Position numbers and translations under genes: made by a program. The notes below the pieces were generated by a model. That model ran no database searches. It had not been told where the DNA came from and saw nothing but the letters and a program-made list of their open reading frames with translations. A stretch of 18,016 nucleotides of DNA, taken from contig JANXMO010000348.1 of NCBI GenBank assembly GCA_025354615.1, forward strand, positions 1-18,016, given 5' to 3'. This document shows, piece after piece, positions 7,753 through 15,102 of the stretch (position 1 is its first letter; each line of letters opens with the position of its first letter). Origin of the DNA: Burkholderiales bacterium (GTDB lineage Bacteria > Pseudomonadota > Gammaproteobacteria > Burkholderiales > Burkholderiaceae_C).

Positions 7753-8247
7753 TCAGTCGGAAACCAGGAGCCGGACCACATTCAACCCAATGAAGCGCTC
7801 GAAATCACGGTCGAAGGTGATGAGGCGCAGGCCGGCGCTCACCGCAAATGCTGCCAGATAGGCGTCAGTCCACAACCGGGCGGGTAAGGGCTGCGGCTGG
7901 GTATCCAACAGGGGTTGCAAGACAGTGTCACAGTGGGCCGGTTCCTCCCGGAATCCAACTTCAGGCAGTTGTACCAGTTGCCGGTAGATTTTGAATGCTT
8001 GCGACAGGTTGAGGACTGCAGCGCCCATCAGCTTGGGTTGGCTGAGCAGCCGCACCAACGCCAGCATGGTGACGCGGTTGAACCACAGCCGGGGCAGTTG
8101 CTGCTGGTTCCAGTAAACCTGCGCGGCAAGGTGGTGAGGGTGTTCACGCAAGACGAGCGCAAGCCAGACGTTGACGTCCAGCAAATCGCCGTTTGAAATT
8201 TGCTCGAATCCTGTTGGCGCCTCACGTGCCTCAAGCTTCGTGGCCAT
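7753..8247 (-). CDS. vapC: PIN-domain ribonuclease toxin of the VapC family
   Basis: The 164-residue product has the acidic residues of a PIN-domain endoribonuclease: LLDVNVW (22-28, Asp24), LWTDAYLAAFA (125-135, Asp128) and LITFDRDFERF (142-152, Asp146 and Asp148). The central stretch TMLALVRLLSQPKLMG fits the VapC subgroup with LLDVN-type starts, in which the usual mid-domain glutamate is not obvious. Such toxins cleave RNA, often tRNA, when freed from their antitoxin. The ATG at 8247 is the nearest good in-frame start upstream of LLDVN; it overlaps vapB by 17 nt and leaves about 20 extra N-terminal residues. Further in-frame ATGs are at 8253 and 8256. The gene stops 16 nt before rmlC. Activity is inferred from the intact motif set. 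Confidence 0.85.
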   Translation of the reverse strand: MATKLEAREAPTGFEQISNGDLLDVNVWLALVLREHPHHLAAQVYWNQQQLPRLWFNRVTMLALVRLLSQPKLMGAAVLNLSQAFKIYRQLVQLPEVGFREEPAHCDTVLQPLLDTQPQPLPARLWTDAYLAAFAVSAGLRLITFDRDFERFIGLNVVRLLVSD

Positions 8248-8491
8248 CACCATCATCCAGCAGTTCAAACAGCGCTGCATTGCTCAACGGCTCGATTGCC
8301 AACGCATGCCCTGCGCTCAGGCTTGGCAAGCGACTGCGGCGAGGGGGTGTTGACGCGGCCAAAACGTCACGGGCTTTCAAGCCGTGGTCGACCAATTCCA
8401 GCACCAGCGCCTTGAGCGTGGTGCCTTCCAAGGCGGCTTTCGATTTCAATTGCCTGAGCAACGAATCGGGGATGTCAAGCGTGGTTCTCAC
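8231..8491 (-). CDS. vapB: ribbon-helix-helix antitoxin of the VapB type
   Basis: This 86-residue protein begins with RTTLDIPDSLLRQLKSKAA, the beta strand and first helix of a ribbon-helix-helix DNA-binding domain. It continues with TTLKALVLELVDHGLKAR as the second helix. The rest (about 42-86) is proline-rich then acidic (LLDDGDGHEA), as expected for a segment that wraps and inhibits a VapC toxin. The start is a GTG at 8491. The gene overlaps vapC by 17 nt, the usual antitoxin-first order with translational coupling. It lies 34 nt after the rmlA stop. RHH antitoxins normally repress their own promoter together with the toxin; an imperfect inverted repeat around the start codon is a candidate operator. 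Identification is by fold pattern and context. Confidence 0.82.
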   Translation of the reverse strand: MRTTLDIPDSLLRQLKSKAALEGTTLKALVLELVDHGLKARDVLAASTPPRRSRLPSLSAGHALAIEPLSNAALFELLDDGDGHEA

Positions 8492-8532
8492 AAAAGCATC
8501 TTAGCATTTTTAAGGTTTTGTGCGCTCAGAAC
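8484..8532 (-). promoter_or_regulatory. candidate vapBC operator and -10 box
   Basis: An inverted repeat brackets the vapB start. CACAAAA at 8489-8495 matches TTTTGTG at 8516-8522, and the outer GTTCT at 8484-8488 matches AGAAC at 8528-8532, with five extra bases in the right arm. A -10-like TAAGAT (complement of 8498-8503) lies between the arms, but no good -35 is seen. The arrangement fits an autoregulated antitoxin promoter inserted between rmlA and vapB. The assignment is inference from symmetry and position. Confidence 0.3.
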
Positions 8533-9407
8533 ACTTGGGTGCGTACGATCTGCATCAAGTACTGCCCATAACCATTTTTCAACATCGGCTGCGCCAGGGC
8601 TTCGAGCGCCGTGACATCGATCCAGCCGGCGCGAAAGGCAATTTCCTCGGGGCACGCAACCTTCAAGCCCTGGCGTTTTTCCAGCGTGGCAATGAACTGG
8701 CCGGCTTCGAGCAGGCTGTCATGGGTGCCGGTGTCCAGCCAAGCGTAGCCACGGCCCATGATTTCGACGTCGAGTTGACCTTGCGCCAGATAGCGGGCGT
8801 TGACGTCGGTGATTTCGAGCTCGCCACGGGCTGACGGTTGAATGCTGGCCGCGATGTCGCACACCTGAGCGTCATAAAAATACAGGCCGGTGACGGCATA
8901 GTTGCTTTGCGGCGCCAATGGTTTTTCTTCGATGTTCAACACGCGGCGGGCAGCATCGAAGCTCACCACGCCGTAGCGTTCGGGGTCGTGCACGTGGTAA
9001 GCAAACACGGAGGCGCCGGTGCTGCGCGCCGAGGCGTCGGTCAACAGCCGTTGAAAGTCATGCCCGTAAAAAATGTTGTCGCCCAGCACCAAGGCGCTCG
9101 GCGCGCCATCGATGAAGCGCCGGCCGAGAACGAAGGCTTGCGCCAGGCCGTCAGGGCTGGGCTGCACGCAGTAGCTGATGTTCAGGCCCCAGCGGGCGCC
9201 ATCGCCCAGCAGCGCTTCGAAGCGCGGGGTGTCGTCGGGCGTGCTGATCAGCAGGATGTCGCGGATGCCGGCCAGCATCAACGCGGCCAGCGGGTAATAC
9301 ACCATGGGCTTGTCATACACCGGCAACAGCTGTTTGCTGATGCAGCGCGTGGCCGGGTGCAGCCGCGTGCCGGAGCCGCCTGCGAGGATGATGCCTTTGC
9401 GGTTCAT
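8526..9407 (-). CDS. rmlA: glucose-1-phosphate thymidylyltransferase
   Basis: The 293-residue product performs the first step of dTDP-L-rhamnose synthesis, joining dTTP and glucose-1-phosphate with release of pyrophosphate. Motifs in order are the nucleotidyltransferase loop GGSGTRL (10-16), [12 protein letters not shown] (24-35) with the catalytic-region Lys25, GDNIFYG (109-115) with the metal-binding aspartate, GELEITDVN in the sugar-binding region and [13 protein letters not shown]. Length is standard for RmlA. The ATG at 9407 was chosen because [11 protein letters not shown] is the conserved N terminus; the frame is open to 9434 but adds non-family residues. A possible AGGA lies about 13 nt upstream of the ATG. 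The gene follows the Uma2-type gene by 47 nt, a spacer made largely of TTGATTGA-like repeats, and ends 34 nt before vapB. Confidence 0.97.
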   Translation of the reverse strand: MNRKGIILAGGSGTRLHPATRCISKQLLPVYDKPMVYYPLAALMLAGIRDILLISTPDDTPRFEALLGDGARWGLNISYCVQPSPDGLAQAFVLGRRFIDGAPSALVLGDNIFYGHDFQRLLTDASARSTGASVFAYHVHDPERYGVVSFDAARRVLNIEEKPLAPQSNYAVTGLYFYDAQVCDIAASIQPSARGELEITDVNARYLAQGQLDVEIMGRGYAWLDTGTHDSLLEAGQFIATLEKRQGLKVACPEEIAFRAGWIDVTALEALAQPMLKNGYGQYLMQIVRTQVF

Positions 9408-9427
9408 ACGGCGGTGTCCTGTGTCAT

Positions 9428-9459
9428 CGATCAATCACTCACTCAGTTACTCAATCAAG
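9428..9459 (-). repeat. TTGATTGA-type short repeats in the Uma2-rmlA spacer
   Basis: On the minus strand this spacer is built from partly degenerate TTGA/TGAT/GAGT units, with the same TGATTGA core occurring at both ends. Similar short stretches lie before the starts of rmlC (about 7737-7746), the Uma2-type gene (9888-9898) and rmlB (11885-11907). Copy number per site is only about two or three, so this is a weak, imperfect repeat with no known role. Confidence 0.4.
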
Positions 9460-9877
9460 TCGGGTGTTTCATCACGCTGCGCTGGCCGTCGAGGCCGACG
9501 ATCCACACCTCCAGCGCACCGGCTTCCAGGTAGAGACTCGTTTTCAAATGCATTTCAGCCCAGCTGTTGTCGGGCAACATGATTTCGACGCACAGCTCGG
9601 GCGCCCGCGGGAAGGGCGTGGCGTCACCGAACTCTTTCAACAAACCGTTCGACACCCAGGCCACGTCAGCCACGCGCACGCCATCAGTCGTTTGCACGCT
9701 GCATTCCACCAGCACGCTGCCGCCACGCCGCTTGCGCAGCTCCGTCACCAAGTCGGCCTGGGCCAGGCCATGCTGGTTGCTGGCAGGGCTCATTTCAATA
9801 CGGCCCCATTGGTTGAGCTCGATTTTGAACGGCAGGTTTTGCAAATACGGGTTGCGCATCACATCGATCCATTGCAT
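9455..9877 (-). CDS. Uma2/DUF820-family protein with restriction-endonuclease-like fold
   Basis: This 140-residue protein matches the Uma2 (DUF820, PF05685) family, which has a PD-(D/E)XK nuclease-like fold and mostly unknown function. The recognisable core is VRVADVAWVS (67-76, Asp71), RAPELCVEIM (91-100, Glu98), HLKTSLYLEAG (110-120, Lys112) and EVWIVGLDGQ (123-132). These correspond to the family's conserved acidic pair, lysine and YWIVD strand. It is shorter than many family members, which are often 180-200 residues, but the core residues are present. The ATG at 9877 has no clear ribosome-binding site; an in-frame ATG six codons later is possible. It sits between rmlD (33 nt away) and rmlA (47 nt away) and has no evident role in rhamnose synthesis, so it looks like an inserted cargo gene. 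Nuclease activity is unproven. Confidence 0.8.
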   Translation of the reverse strand: MQWIDVMRNPYLQNLPFKIELNQWGRIEMSPASNQHGLAQADLVTELRKRRGGSVLVECSVQTTDGVRVADVAWVSNGLLKEFGDATPFPRAPELCVEIMLPDNSWAEMHLKTSLYLEAGALEVWIVGLDGQRSVMKHPT

Positions 9878-9910
9878 GGCAAGCTTCAGTCAATCAACAG
9901 CATCAGCCGG

Positions 9911-10816
9911 TCAAGCCGGCAATTCGGCGAGCAGGCGTTCAACGCCGGCCTGCCAGGCCGGCAGCGTGAGGCCGAAGGCGTCGCGCAGCTTGTGCGTATT
10001 CAGGCGTGAATTGGCGGGGCGAGGCGCGGGCGTTGGGAAGCGGCTGGCGGGCACGGCGGCAATGCCGTTTTCCGCCACGCGCAGTGGCCGCCCGGCTGCA
10101 CGCGCCAGGGCAATAAGGTGGCTGGCGTAGCCGTGCCAACTGGTTTCGCCCCCCGCGGCGAGATGGTAGGTGCCGCTCAACTGCGGTTGGAAGCTGGCGC
10201 TGCGCAGCGTGTGCGCCGTGACGTCCGCCAGCAGCTCCGCGCCGGTGGGCGCGCCAAACTGGTCGGCCACCACCTGCAAGGCATCGCGCTCGGCCGCCAG
10301 TTTCAACATCGTCTTGGCAAAGTTGCCCCCGCGCGCGGCATACACCCAGCTGGTGCGAAAAATCAGGTGCCGGCAACCGCTGGCACGGACGGCCACTTCG
10401 CCGGCCAGTTTGCTGTGGCCGTAGACGTTGAGCGGGCCGACGGGCGCGTCTTCCACCCAGGGCGTTTGGCCGCTGCCGTCGAAGACGTAGTCGGTGCTGT
10501 AGTGCACCAGCCAGGCGCCAAGCGCGGCGGCTTCGCGTGCCAGCACGCCCGGGGCGACGGCGTTTACAAGGTGCGCCAGGTCGGCTTGACTTTCCGCCTT
10601 GTCGACCGCGGTGTAAGCCGCGGCATTGACGATCCATGCCGGCGCCACGGCGCGCACCGTGGCAGCCAGCGCTTGCGGCTGTGCCAAGTCCCCGCACAAG
10701 CCGGGCCACTCGGCGCTGCCGCCGGAACCCAACGCAATCACTTCACCCAGCGGGGCCAAAGCGCGCTGCAATTCCCAGCCCACTTGGCCGTTTTTGCCGA
10801 GCAGCAGAATCTTCAC
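9911..10816 (-). CDS. rmlD: dTDP-4-dehydrorhamnose reductase
   Basis: The 301-residue product is an extended short-chain dehydrogenase that reduces dTDP-4-keto-L-rhamnose to dTDP-L-rhamnose with NAD(P)H, the last step of the pathway. It shows the cofactor loop GKNGQVG (7-13), [13 protein letters not shown] (63-75), STDYVFDG (107-114), the YGHSK catalytic pair (Tyr132 and Lys136) and FRTSWVYA. The C-terminal [17 protein letters not shown] is also typical. The start is a GTG at 10816, which gives [11 protein letters not shown] and a 4-nt GTGA overlap with the rmlB stop, indicating translational coupling. The frame stays open to 10888, but that extension lies inside rmlB. Length matches the family. 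The order rmlB-rmlD-rmlA-rmlC is a normal rml arrangement apart from the accessory genes that follow. Confidence 0.97.
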   Translation of the reverse strand: MKILLLGKNGQVGWELQRALAPLGEVIALGSGGSAEWPGLCGDLAQPQALAATVRAVAPAWIVNAAAYTAVDKAESQADLAHLVNAVAPGVLAREAAALGAWLVHYSTDYVFDGSGQTPWVEDAPVGPLNVYGHSKLAGEVAVRASGCRHLIFRTSWVYAARGGNFAKTMLKLAAERDALQVVADQFGAPTGAELLADVTAHTLRSASFQPQLSGTYHLAAGGETSWHGYASHLIALARAAGRPLRVAENGIAAVPASRFPTPAPRPANSRLNTHKLRDAFGLTLPAWQAGVERLLAELPA

Positions 10817-11880
10817 GCGTTGCTCCGCGCGGTGTAGTTGGTGTCGACCCAATTGCGGTAGTCGCCGCTTTGCACGCGGGCGATCCATTCAGGGTGGTCG
10901 AGCACCCATTGCACGGTCTTGCGGATGCCGGTGGCAAAGGTTTCGGCCGGCTTCCAGCCAAGTTCGCGTTCGATTTTTCGGGCGTCGATCGCGTAGCGCC
11001 GGTCATGGCCCGGGCGGTCGGCCACATAGCGGATGTGGCGCGCATAGGTGCCCGCGGTGTCGGGCCGCAATTCGTCGAGCAGAGCACAAATGGTCTGCAC
11101 AATTTCGATATTGGGCTTTTCGTTCCAGCCACCAATGTTGTAGGTTTCCCCGACGCGCCCGCGTGCCAGCACCTCGCGAATGGCGGCGCAATGGTCACCG
11201 ACATACAGCCAGTCGCGCACCTGCTGGCCGTCGCCATACACCGGCAGTGGCCGGCCGGCCAGCGCGTTGACGATGACCAACGGGATCAGCTTTTCCGGGA
11301 AGTGAAACGGCCCGTAGTTGTTGCTGCAGTTGGTCGTCAGTACTGGCAGGCCGTAGGTGTGGTGCCAGGCGCGCACCAGATGGTCACTGGCGGCTTTGCT
11401 GGCGGAGTAGGGGCTGTTGGGTTCGTAGACGTGGGTTTCGGTGAAGGGCGCGTCGGCCGGCCCCAGCGAGCCATACACCTCGTCAGTCGACACATGGTGG
11501 AAGCGGAACGCGGCTTGTTCGTTCGCCGGCAGCGCCGACCAGAACGCGCGGGTGGCTTCGAGCAGCGTGAACGTGCCCTGCACATTGGTGCGGATGAAGT
11601 CGCCCGGGCCATGGATGCTGCGGTCGACATGGCTTTCCGCAGCGAAATGCACGACGGCGCGCGGTTGGTGTTGGGTCAGCAGTCGGTCGAGCAAAGCGCG
11701 GTCGGTAATGTCGCCCTGCACGAAGTGGTGGCGAGCATCGCCCTGCAGGCTGTGCAAGCTCTCGCGATTCCCGGCGTAGGTCAACGCATCGAGGTTGAGC
11801 ACCGGCTCGTCAGAAGCGGCCAGCCAGTCGAGCACAAAATTCGCGCCAATGAAGCCGGCGCCGCCTGTAACGAAAATCAT
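10813..11880 (-). CDS. rmlB: dTDP-glucose 4,6-dehydratase
   Basis: The 355-residue enzyme converts dTDP-glucose to dTDP-4-keto-6-deoxyglucose using bound NAD, the second step toward dTDP-L-rhamnose. Motifs include the Rossmann GGAGFIG (6-12), LDALTYAGN (30-38), [12 protein letters not shown] (78-89), the catalytic STDEVYG (131-137, with Asp133 and Glu134), the YSASK pair (Tyr158 and Lys162), NNYGP and DWLYVGDHC. The ATG at 11880 is immediately before the conserved [10 protein letters not shown]. It is the first gene of the minus-strand polysaccharide locus and faces rhlE across a 217-bp region, so the rml promoter should lie there. Just upstream of the start the minus strand reads ATTGATTCATTGATTC, which lacks a Shine-Dalgarno sequence. 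Confidence 0.98.
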   Translation of the reverse strand: MIFVTGGAGFIGANFVLDWLAASDEPVLNLDALTYAGNRESLHSLQGDARHHFVQGDITDRALLDRLLTQHQPRAVVHFAAESHVDRSIHGPGDFIRTNVQGTFTLLEATRAFWSALPANEQAAFRFHHVSTDEVYGSLGPADAPFTETHVYEPNSPYSASKAASDHLVRAWHHTYGLPVLTTNCSNNYGPFHFPEKLIPLVIVNALAGRPLPVYGDGQQVRDWLYVGDHCAAIREVLARGRVGETYNIGGWNEKPNIEIVQTICALLDELRPDTAGTYARHIRYVADRPGHDRRYAIDARKIERELGWKPAETFATGIRKTVQWVLDHPEWIARVQSGDYRNWVDTNYTARSNA

Positions 11881-12097
11881 GGGGCGGAATCAATGAATCA
11901 ATCGGTCAACCAGAGGTGCAGCGCCGAACAAAAAATTTAGAAGAGGTTTGAAGCCAGTCCCTGCAGCAAAACCTGCCGGCTTGGCGAGCCAGTAAATATC
12001 GCAAAACAGCCGAACACGGCTGGTCGATTGTATTCAGGCGCTTTCATACCCAAACCGCAGGGGTGACAGGGGCTCTACACAGCGGCGATAATCAGGA
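11881..12097. promoter_or_regulatory. divergent intergenic region between rmlB and rhlE
   Basis: These 217 bp separate two divergent genes and should hold both promoters. For rhlE, GTGACA at 12063-12068 and GATAAT at 12087-12092, 18 bp apart, each match sigma-70 consensus at five of six positions. This would start transcription at about 12098-12100, essentially at the ATG. No equally good promoter is seen for rmlB; a TAAATT lies on the minus strand without a clear -35. A 6-bp hairpin, CAGCCG and CGGCTG around an AACA loop (12007-12022), lies near the middle and has no T run. No gene is seen here. Confidence 0.45.
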
Positions 12098-13639
12098 ATG
12101 ACCGAAACACCCGCTGAAAACCTTTTGGGCGGCGCCACAAGTGCCGTTGAAGATGCAGCCGCCACTGTGGCGCTTCTTGATGAAACCGTGGAACCCCAGC
12201 CCACGCCGGCTTTGTTCAACACCCTGGCGCTGGACCCCAAGCTGTTGCGCGCCGTGGCCGACTCCGGCTACCTGACGATGACGCCGATCCAAGCCAAAGC
12301 CATTCCGCTGGTGCTGGCCGGGCGTGACGTGATGGGCGCGGCACAAACCGGCACCGGCAAGACGGCGGCTTTCTCACTGCCACTGCTGCAGAAAATGATG
12401 GCGCACGAAAACAGCAGTGCCTCGCCCGCCCGCCACCCGGTACGTGCGCTGGTGCTGGCGCCCACGCGTGAGCTGGCCGACCAAGTCGCCAACAACGTCA
12501 AAACTTATTCCAAGCACACCAAGCTACGCGCCGCCGTGGTGTTTGGCGGCATCGACATGAAGCCGCAAACGGCTGAGCTGAAAACCGGCGTCGAGGTGTT
12601 GATCGCCACGCCGGGCCGGCTGCTAGACCACATCGAGGCGAAAAATTGCGCGCTCAACCAGGTCGAGTACGTGGTGCTCGATGAAGCCGACCGCATGCTG
12701 GACATCGGCTTTCTGCCCGACCTGCAACGCATCCTCAGCTATTTGCCCAAGCAGCGGCAAACACTGCTGTTTTCCGCCACGTTCTCGCCCGAGATCAAGC
12801 GCTTGGCCGAGAGTTATCTGCAAGACCCCATTCTTGTGGAAGTGGCGCGCCCGAATGCCACGGCCACCAACGTCGAGCAGCGCTTCTACAGCGTGGCCAC
12901 CGATGACAAGCGGGCGGCGGTGTTGAAAATTTTGCGTGAGCGCGAACTGAAGCAAGCCATCGTCTTCGTCAACTCCAAACTCGGCTGCGCCCGGCTGGCG
13001 CGCAGCTTCGAGCGCGACGGCCTGGCCACGCAGGCGCTGCACGGCGACAAGTCACAAGACGAGCGGCTGAAAGCGCTGGAAGCATTCAAGAAAGGCGAAG
13101 TTGACGTGCTGGTGGCAACCGATGTGGCCGCGCGGGGGCTCGACATCACGGCGCTGCCGGCGGTGTTCAACTTTGATGTGCCGTTCAACGCTGAAGACTA
13201 CGTGCACCGCATCGGCCGCACGGGCCGTGCCGGTGCCTCGGGCTTGGCCGTCACCCTGGTCACGCGTGACGATACGCGGCTGATGGGCGACATTGAAAAG
13301 CTGATCAAGAAAGCGATCGAAATCGAGCCGCTGGAAGTCGAAGAGGTGCGCCGGCCGCGGCAGGCACCTGAAGAGCAGCAGCGGCCTGCCAGCGGCCACG
13401 CGCCGCGCAATGTAGAGCGCCCGACGCGCACGCCGCAAGCCGCGGCCGATCCGTTTTTTGACCGGCCTTACGAAGCCAGCAGTACGGCGGACCCCGCGTG
13501 GGATCTTCGCGCGGGCAGCAGCGCAGCACCGCAAACGCGTGGACTGTCGCCCAACATCAAACCCAAACGCACGGTGGCGGCGCTGTTCGGCGCGCACAAG
13601 CCGGCGCTCGAGCCGTCAGACGAAACGTCGTCTGTTTAA
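12098..13639 (+). CDS. rhlE: DEAD-box ATP-dependent RNA helicase, RhlE type
   Basis: This 513-residue protein carries the full DEAD-box helicase set. Its Q motif is around Phe40 to Gln65 (TPIQAKAIP). The first RecA domain has AQTGTGKT (82-89), APTREL (121-126), TPGR (171-174), DEAD (195-198) and SAT (226-228). The second has VFVNSK, ATDVAARGLDI (340-350) and HRIGRTGR (370-377). Residues from about 420 on are a proline-, arginine- and alanine-rich disordered tail, common in RhlE proteins that remodel RNA during ribosome assembly or cold adaptation. The first 35 or so residues are a low-complexity extension; the ATG at 12098 overlaps the predicted transcription start, so an internal GTG at 12188 just before the Q motif is an alternative start. 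The gene converges on the RsmI-like gene with a 26-nt gap. Confidence 0.94.
   Translation: MTETPAENLLGGATSAVEDAAATVALLDETVEPQPTPALFNTLALDPKLLRAVADSGYLTMTPIQAKAIPLVLAGRDVMGAAQTGTGKTAAFSLPLLQKMMAHENSSASPARHPVRALVLAPTRELADQVANNVKTYSKHTKLRAAVVFGGIDMKPQTAELKTGVEVLIATPGRLLDHIEAKNCALNQVEYVVLDEADRMLDIGFLPDLQRILSYLPKQRQTLLFSATFSPEIKRLAESYLQDPILVEVARPNATATNVEQRFYSVATDDKRAAVLKILRERELKQAIVFVNSKLGCARLARSFERDGLATQALHGDKSQDERLKALEAFKKGEVDVLVATDVAARGLDITALPAVFNFDVPFNAEDYVHRIGRTGRAGASGLAVTLVTRDDTRLMGDIEKLIKKAIEIEPLEVEEVRRPRQAPEEQQRPASGHAPRNVERPTRTPQAAADPFFDRPYEASSTADPAWDLRAGSSAAPQTRGLSPNIKPKRTVAALFGAHKPALEPSDETSSV
13617..13637 (+). terminator. hairpin at the end of rhlE, candidate intrinsic terminator
   Basis: A perfect 7-bp stem is formed by CAGACGA (13617-13623) and TCGTCTG (13628-13634) around an AACG loop, directly followed by TTT. 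The hairpin uses the last codons of rhlE and ends at its TAA stop. The T run is short, so termination may be partial. On the opposite strand no T run follows the hairpin, so it would mainly serve rhlE. Confidence 0.5.
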
Positions 13640-13665
13640 GCCTTTGACCGTCAGGCCGCCAGGGG

Positions 13666-14436
13666 TCAACGCGCCAGCAGTGAAAACACTGCCGGCACGT
13701 CGGCCGGCATGGTTGCAGGGCGGGTGCGCCAGGCGGCCACCGTGTCACTGCGGGTCCAGCCTTGCGGCACGGTCAAACCGCAGCTGACCGACAAGCGGGT
13801 TGAAGCGTCCAGCGTCGTCACCAGCGCGCCCAGCAAGGCCGCGTTGCGGTAAGGCGTTTCGATCATCAGCTGCGTCTGGCCAGCGCGGCGTGACAGGACT
13901 TCGAGTTCGCGGATGCGCGCGCTGCGGGCAGTGGCGTCAACCGGCAGATAGCCGACGAAGGCGAAGCTTTGACCGTGCAGCCCGCTGGCGGCCAGCGCCA
14001 GCAGCAGCGAGCTGGGCCCCGGCAGTGGCAGCACCGGCAGGCCGGCGGCATGGGCCGCCCAGACCAGCGCCGCGCCTGGGTCAGCCACGGCGGGCAAGCC
14101 GGCATCTGAAATCAAACCGATGTCATGGCCGTTGGCCGCCGGCGCCAGCAGAGCATGCAGCGCCGGCGCCGTATCGGCCACGGCTGCGGCACCTTTCACC
14201 GGCCGCGGCAATTCGACGATGTGCACCGCCTGCAGGGGCTGCGCCAACGGCACGACGGCATCAACGCGTTTGAGAAACGCGCGGGTGGCTTTGGCGTTTT
14301 CCGCCACCCAGTACTGCAGCCGCGCGGCGATCTGGATCACGCCCAGCGGCAGTACTTCGCGCAGATCGGCACTGGCCGCAGTGGTCAAGCCCAGATCCAG
14401 CGTGTTGGGGACCAGATACAACGTAGCTGGCATCAT
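13666..14436 (-). CDS. tetrapyrrole-methylase-fold SAM methyltransferase, divergent RsmI-like paralogue
   Basis: The 256-residue product has the two signatures of the RsmI branch of the TP-methylase superfamily: GLISDAGLPAVADPG (107-121) and PLPGPSSLLLALAASG (137-152), followed by FAFVGYLP and LMIETPYRN. RsmI 2'-O-methylates C1402 of 16S rRNA. Here the N-terminal half is divergent: LYLVPNTLDLG replaces the usual LY-VPTPIGNL, and the AEDTR-like segment is absent (AENAKATRAFL may be its remnant). It is therefore more likely a paralogue than the canonical enzyme, and its target is unknown. The ATG at 14436 overlaps the maf stop by one nt (TGATG), and a second ATG follows at 14433, so the two genes are probably co-translated. 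It converges on rhlE. Confidence 0.82.
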   Translation of the reverse strand: MMPATLYLVPNTLDLGLTTAASADLREVLPLGVIQIAARLQYWVAENAKATRAFLKRVDAVVPLAQPLQAVHIVELPRPVKGAAAVADTAPALHALLAPAANGHDIGLISDAGLPAVADPGAALVWAAHAAGLPVLPLPGPSSLLLALAASGLHGQSFAFVGYLPVDATARSARIRELEVLSRRAGQTQLMIETPYRNAALLGALVTTLDASTRLSVSCGLTVPQGWTRSDTVAAWRTRPATMPADVPAVFSLLAR

Positions 14437-15050
14437 CAGGAAACAGCCTGGATGACGGGTGCTTGCAGCGGGTTGAACCCGGCGGCGCGCAACAACTCGC
14501 AGGTGCGGATCAACGGCAGGCCGATCACCGCGGTCGGGTCGTCACACCGCAGCTGCGACAGCAGCGCAATGCCCAACCCTTCCGCTTTGGCGCTGCCCGC
14601 GCAGTCATAGGGCTGTTCGGTGCGCAGGTAGTACTCGATCTCGGCAGGGCTGAGTACACGAAAACGCACCTGCACCGCGACGCAGGCCGCTTGCGCAAAC
14701 CCCGCCGCCAGCCGCACCACCGCCACTGCCGTTTGAAACACCACTTCGCGGCCGCTCAACTGCTGCAGCTGCGCCACAGCGCGTTCATGCGTGCCCGGCT
14801 TGCCCAGCGGCTCGCCATCGCAATCGGCCACCTGATCGGCGCCAATGACAACCGCCGATGGGAAACGAGTGGCCACCTCGCGAGCTTTTTCCATCGCCAA
14901 CCGCACGGCCATTGCCGCTGGCGTTTCACCGGCAAGGCGGGTTTCTTCGACTTGTGGCGCTTGTACGTCGAAGCGCAGGCGCAGGCGCTCCAGCAGCTCG
15001 CGTCGGTAACGCGAGGTGGAGCCAAGAATCAACAGTGGGCGTGTGGTCAT
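14436..15050 (-). CDS. maf: Maf/YceF-family nucleotide pyrophosphatase
   Basis: This 204-residue protein belongs to the Maf family of nucleoside triphosphate pyrophosphatases, which hydrolyse noncanonical or modified nucleotides to monophosphates. Family marks are the N-terminal GSTSRYRRELL (10-20), VEETRLAGETP (34-44), VIGADQVADCDG (68-79) with the catalytic aspartate and GKPGTHERAVAQL (83-95). The DQVA variant of the usual DTVV points to the YceF branch, which favours m7GTP in E. coli; that specificity is inferred. The ATG at 15050 was chosen because MTTRPLLILGSTS matches family N termini; an in-frame ATG at 15068 would add six residues. It is divergent from yceD, with only 52 bp between the chosen starts, and is followed by the RsmI-like gene in a one-nt overlap. 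Confidence 0.92.
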   Translation of the reverse strand: MTTRPLLILGSTSRYRRELLERLRLRFDVQAPQVEETRLAGETPAAMAVRLAMEKAREVATRFPSAVVIGADQVADCDGEPLGKPGTHERAVAQLQQLSGREVVFQTAVAVVRLAAGFAQAACVAVQVRFRVLSPAEIEYYLRTEQPYDCAGSAKAEGLGIALLSQLRCDDPTAVIGLPLIRTCELLRAAGFNPLQAPVIQAVS

Positions 15051-15089
15051 GCGGACGGATTGTCCCATCCGCCCTGCGACAGGCGCCCT

Positions 15090-15095
15090 TAAAAT
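15090..15095 (+). promoter_or_regulatory. possible -10 box for yceD
   Basis: TAAAAT at 15090-15095 resembles a sigma-70 -10 element. Transcription would begin around 15102-15103, right at the yceD ATG, giving a leaderless or near-leaderless mRNA. No good -35 lies at normal spacing (TTGTCC at 15060-15065 is 24 bp upstream), so the call is weak. Confidence 0.25.
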
Positions 15096-15102
15096 TCATG
15101 GC

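Noticed and set aside
8489..8522. The inverted repeat at vapB as an insertion-sequence end or attachment site.
   Set aside because: There is no transposase or integrase gene nearby and no matching copy at the other end of vapBC, so an operator is the simpler explanation.
9939..10709. A long arginine- and glycine-rich minus-strand frame overlapping rmlD.
   Set aside because: rmlD in the other frame has all catalytic motifs; this frame is a GC-rich shadow with no domain signature.
12007..12022. A 6-bp hairpin (CAGCCG / CGGCTG) as a terminator in the rmlB-rhlE region.
   Set aside because: No T run follows on either strand, and the region lies between divergent gene starts, where a terminator is not expected.
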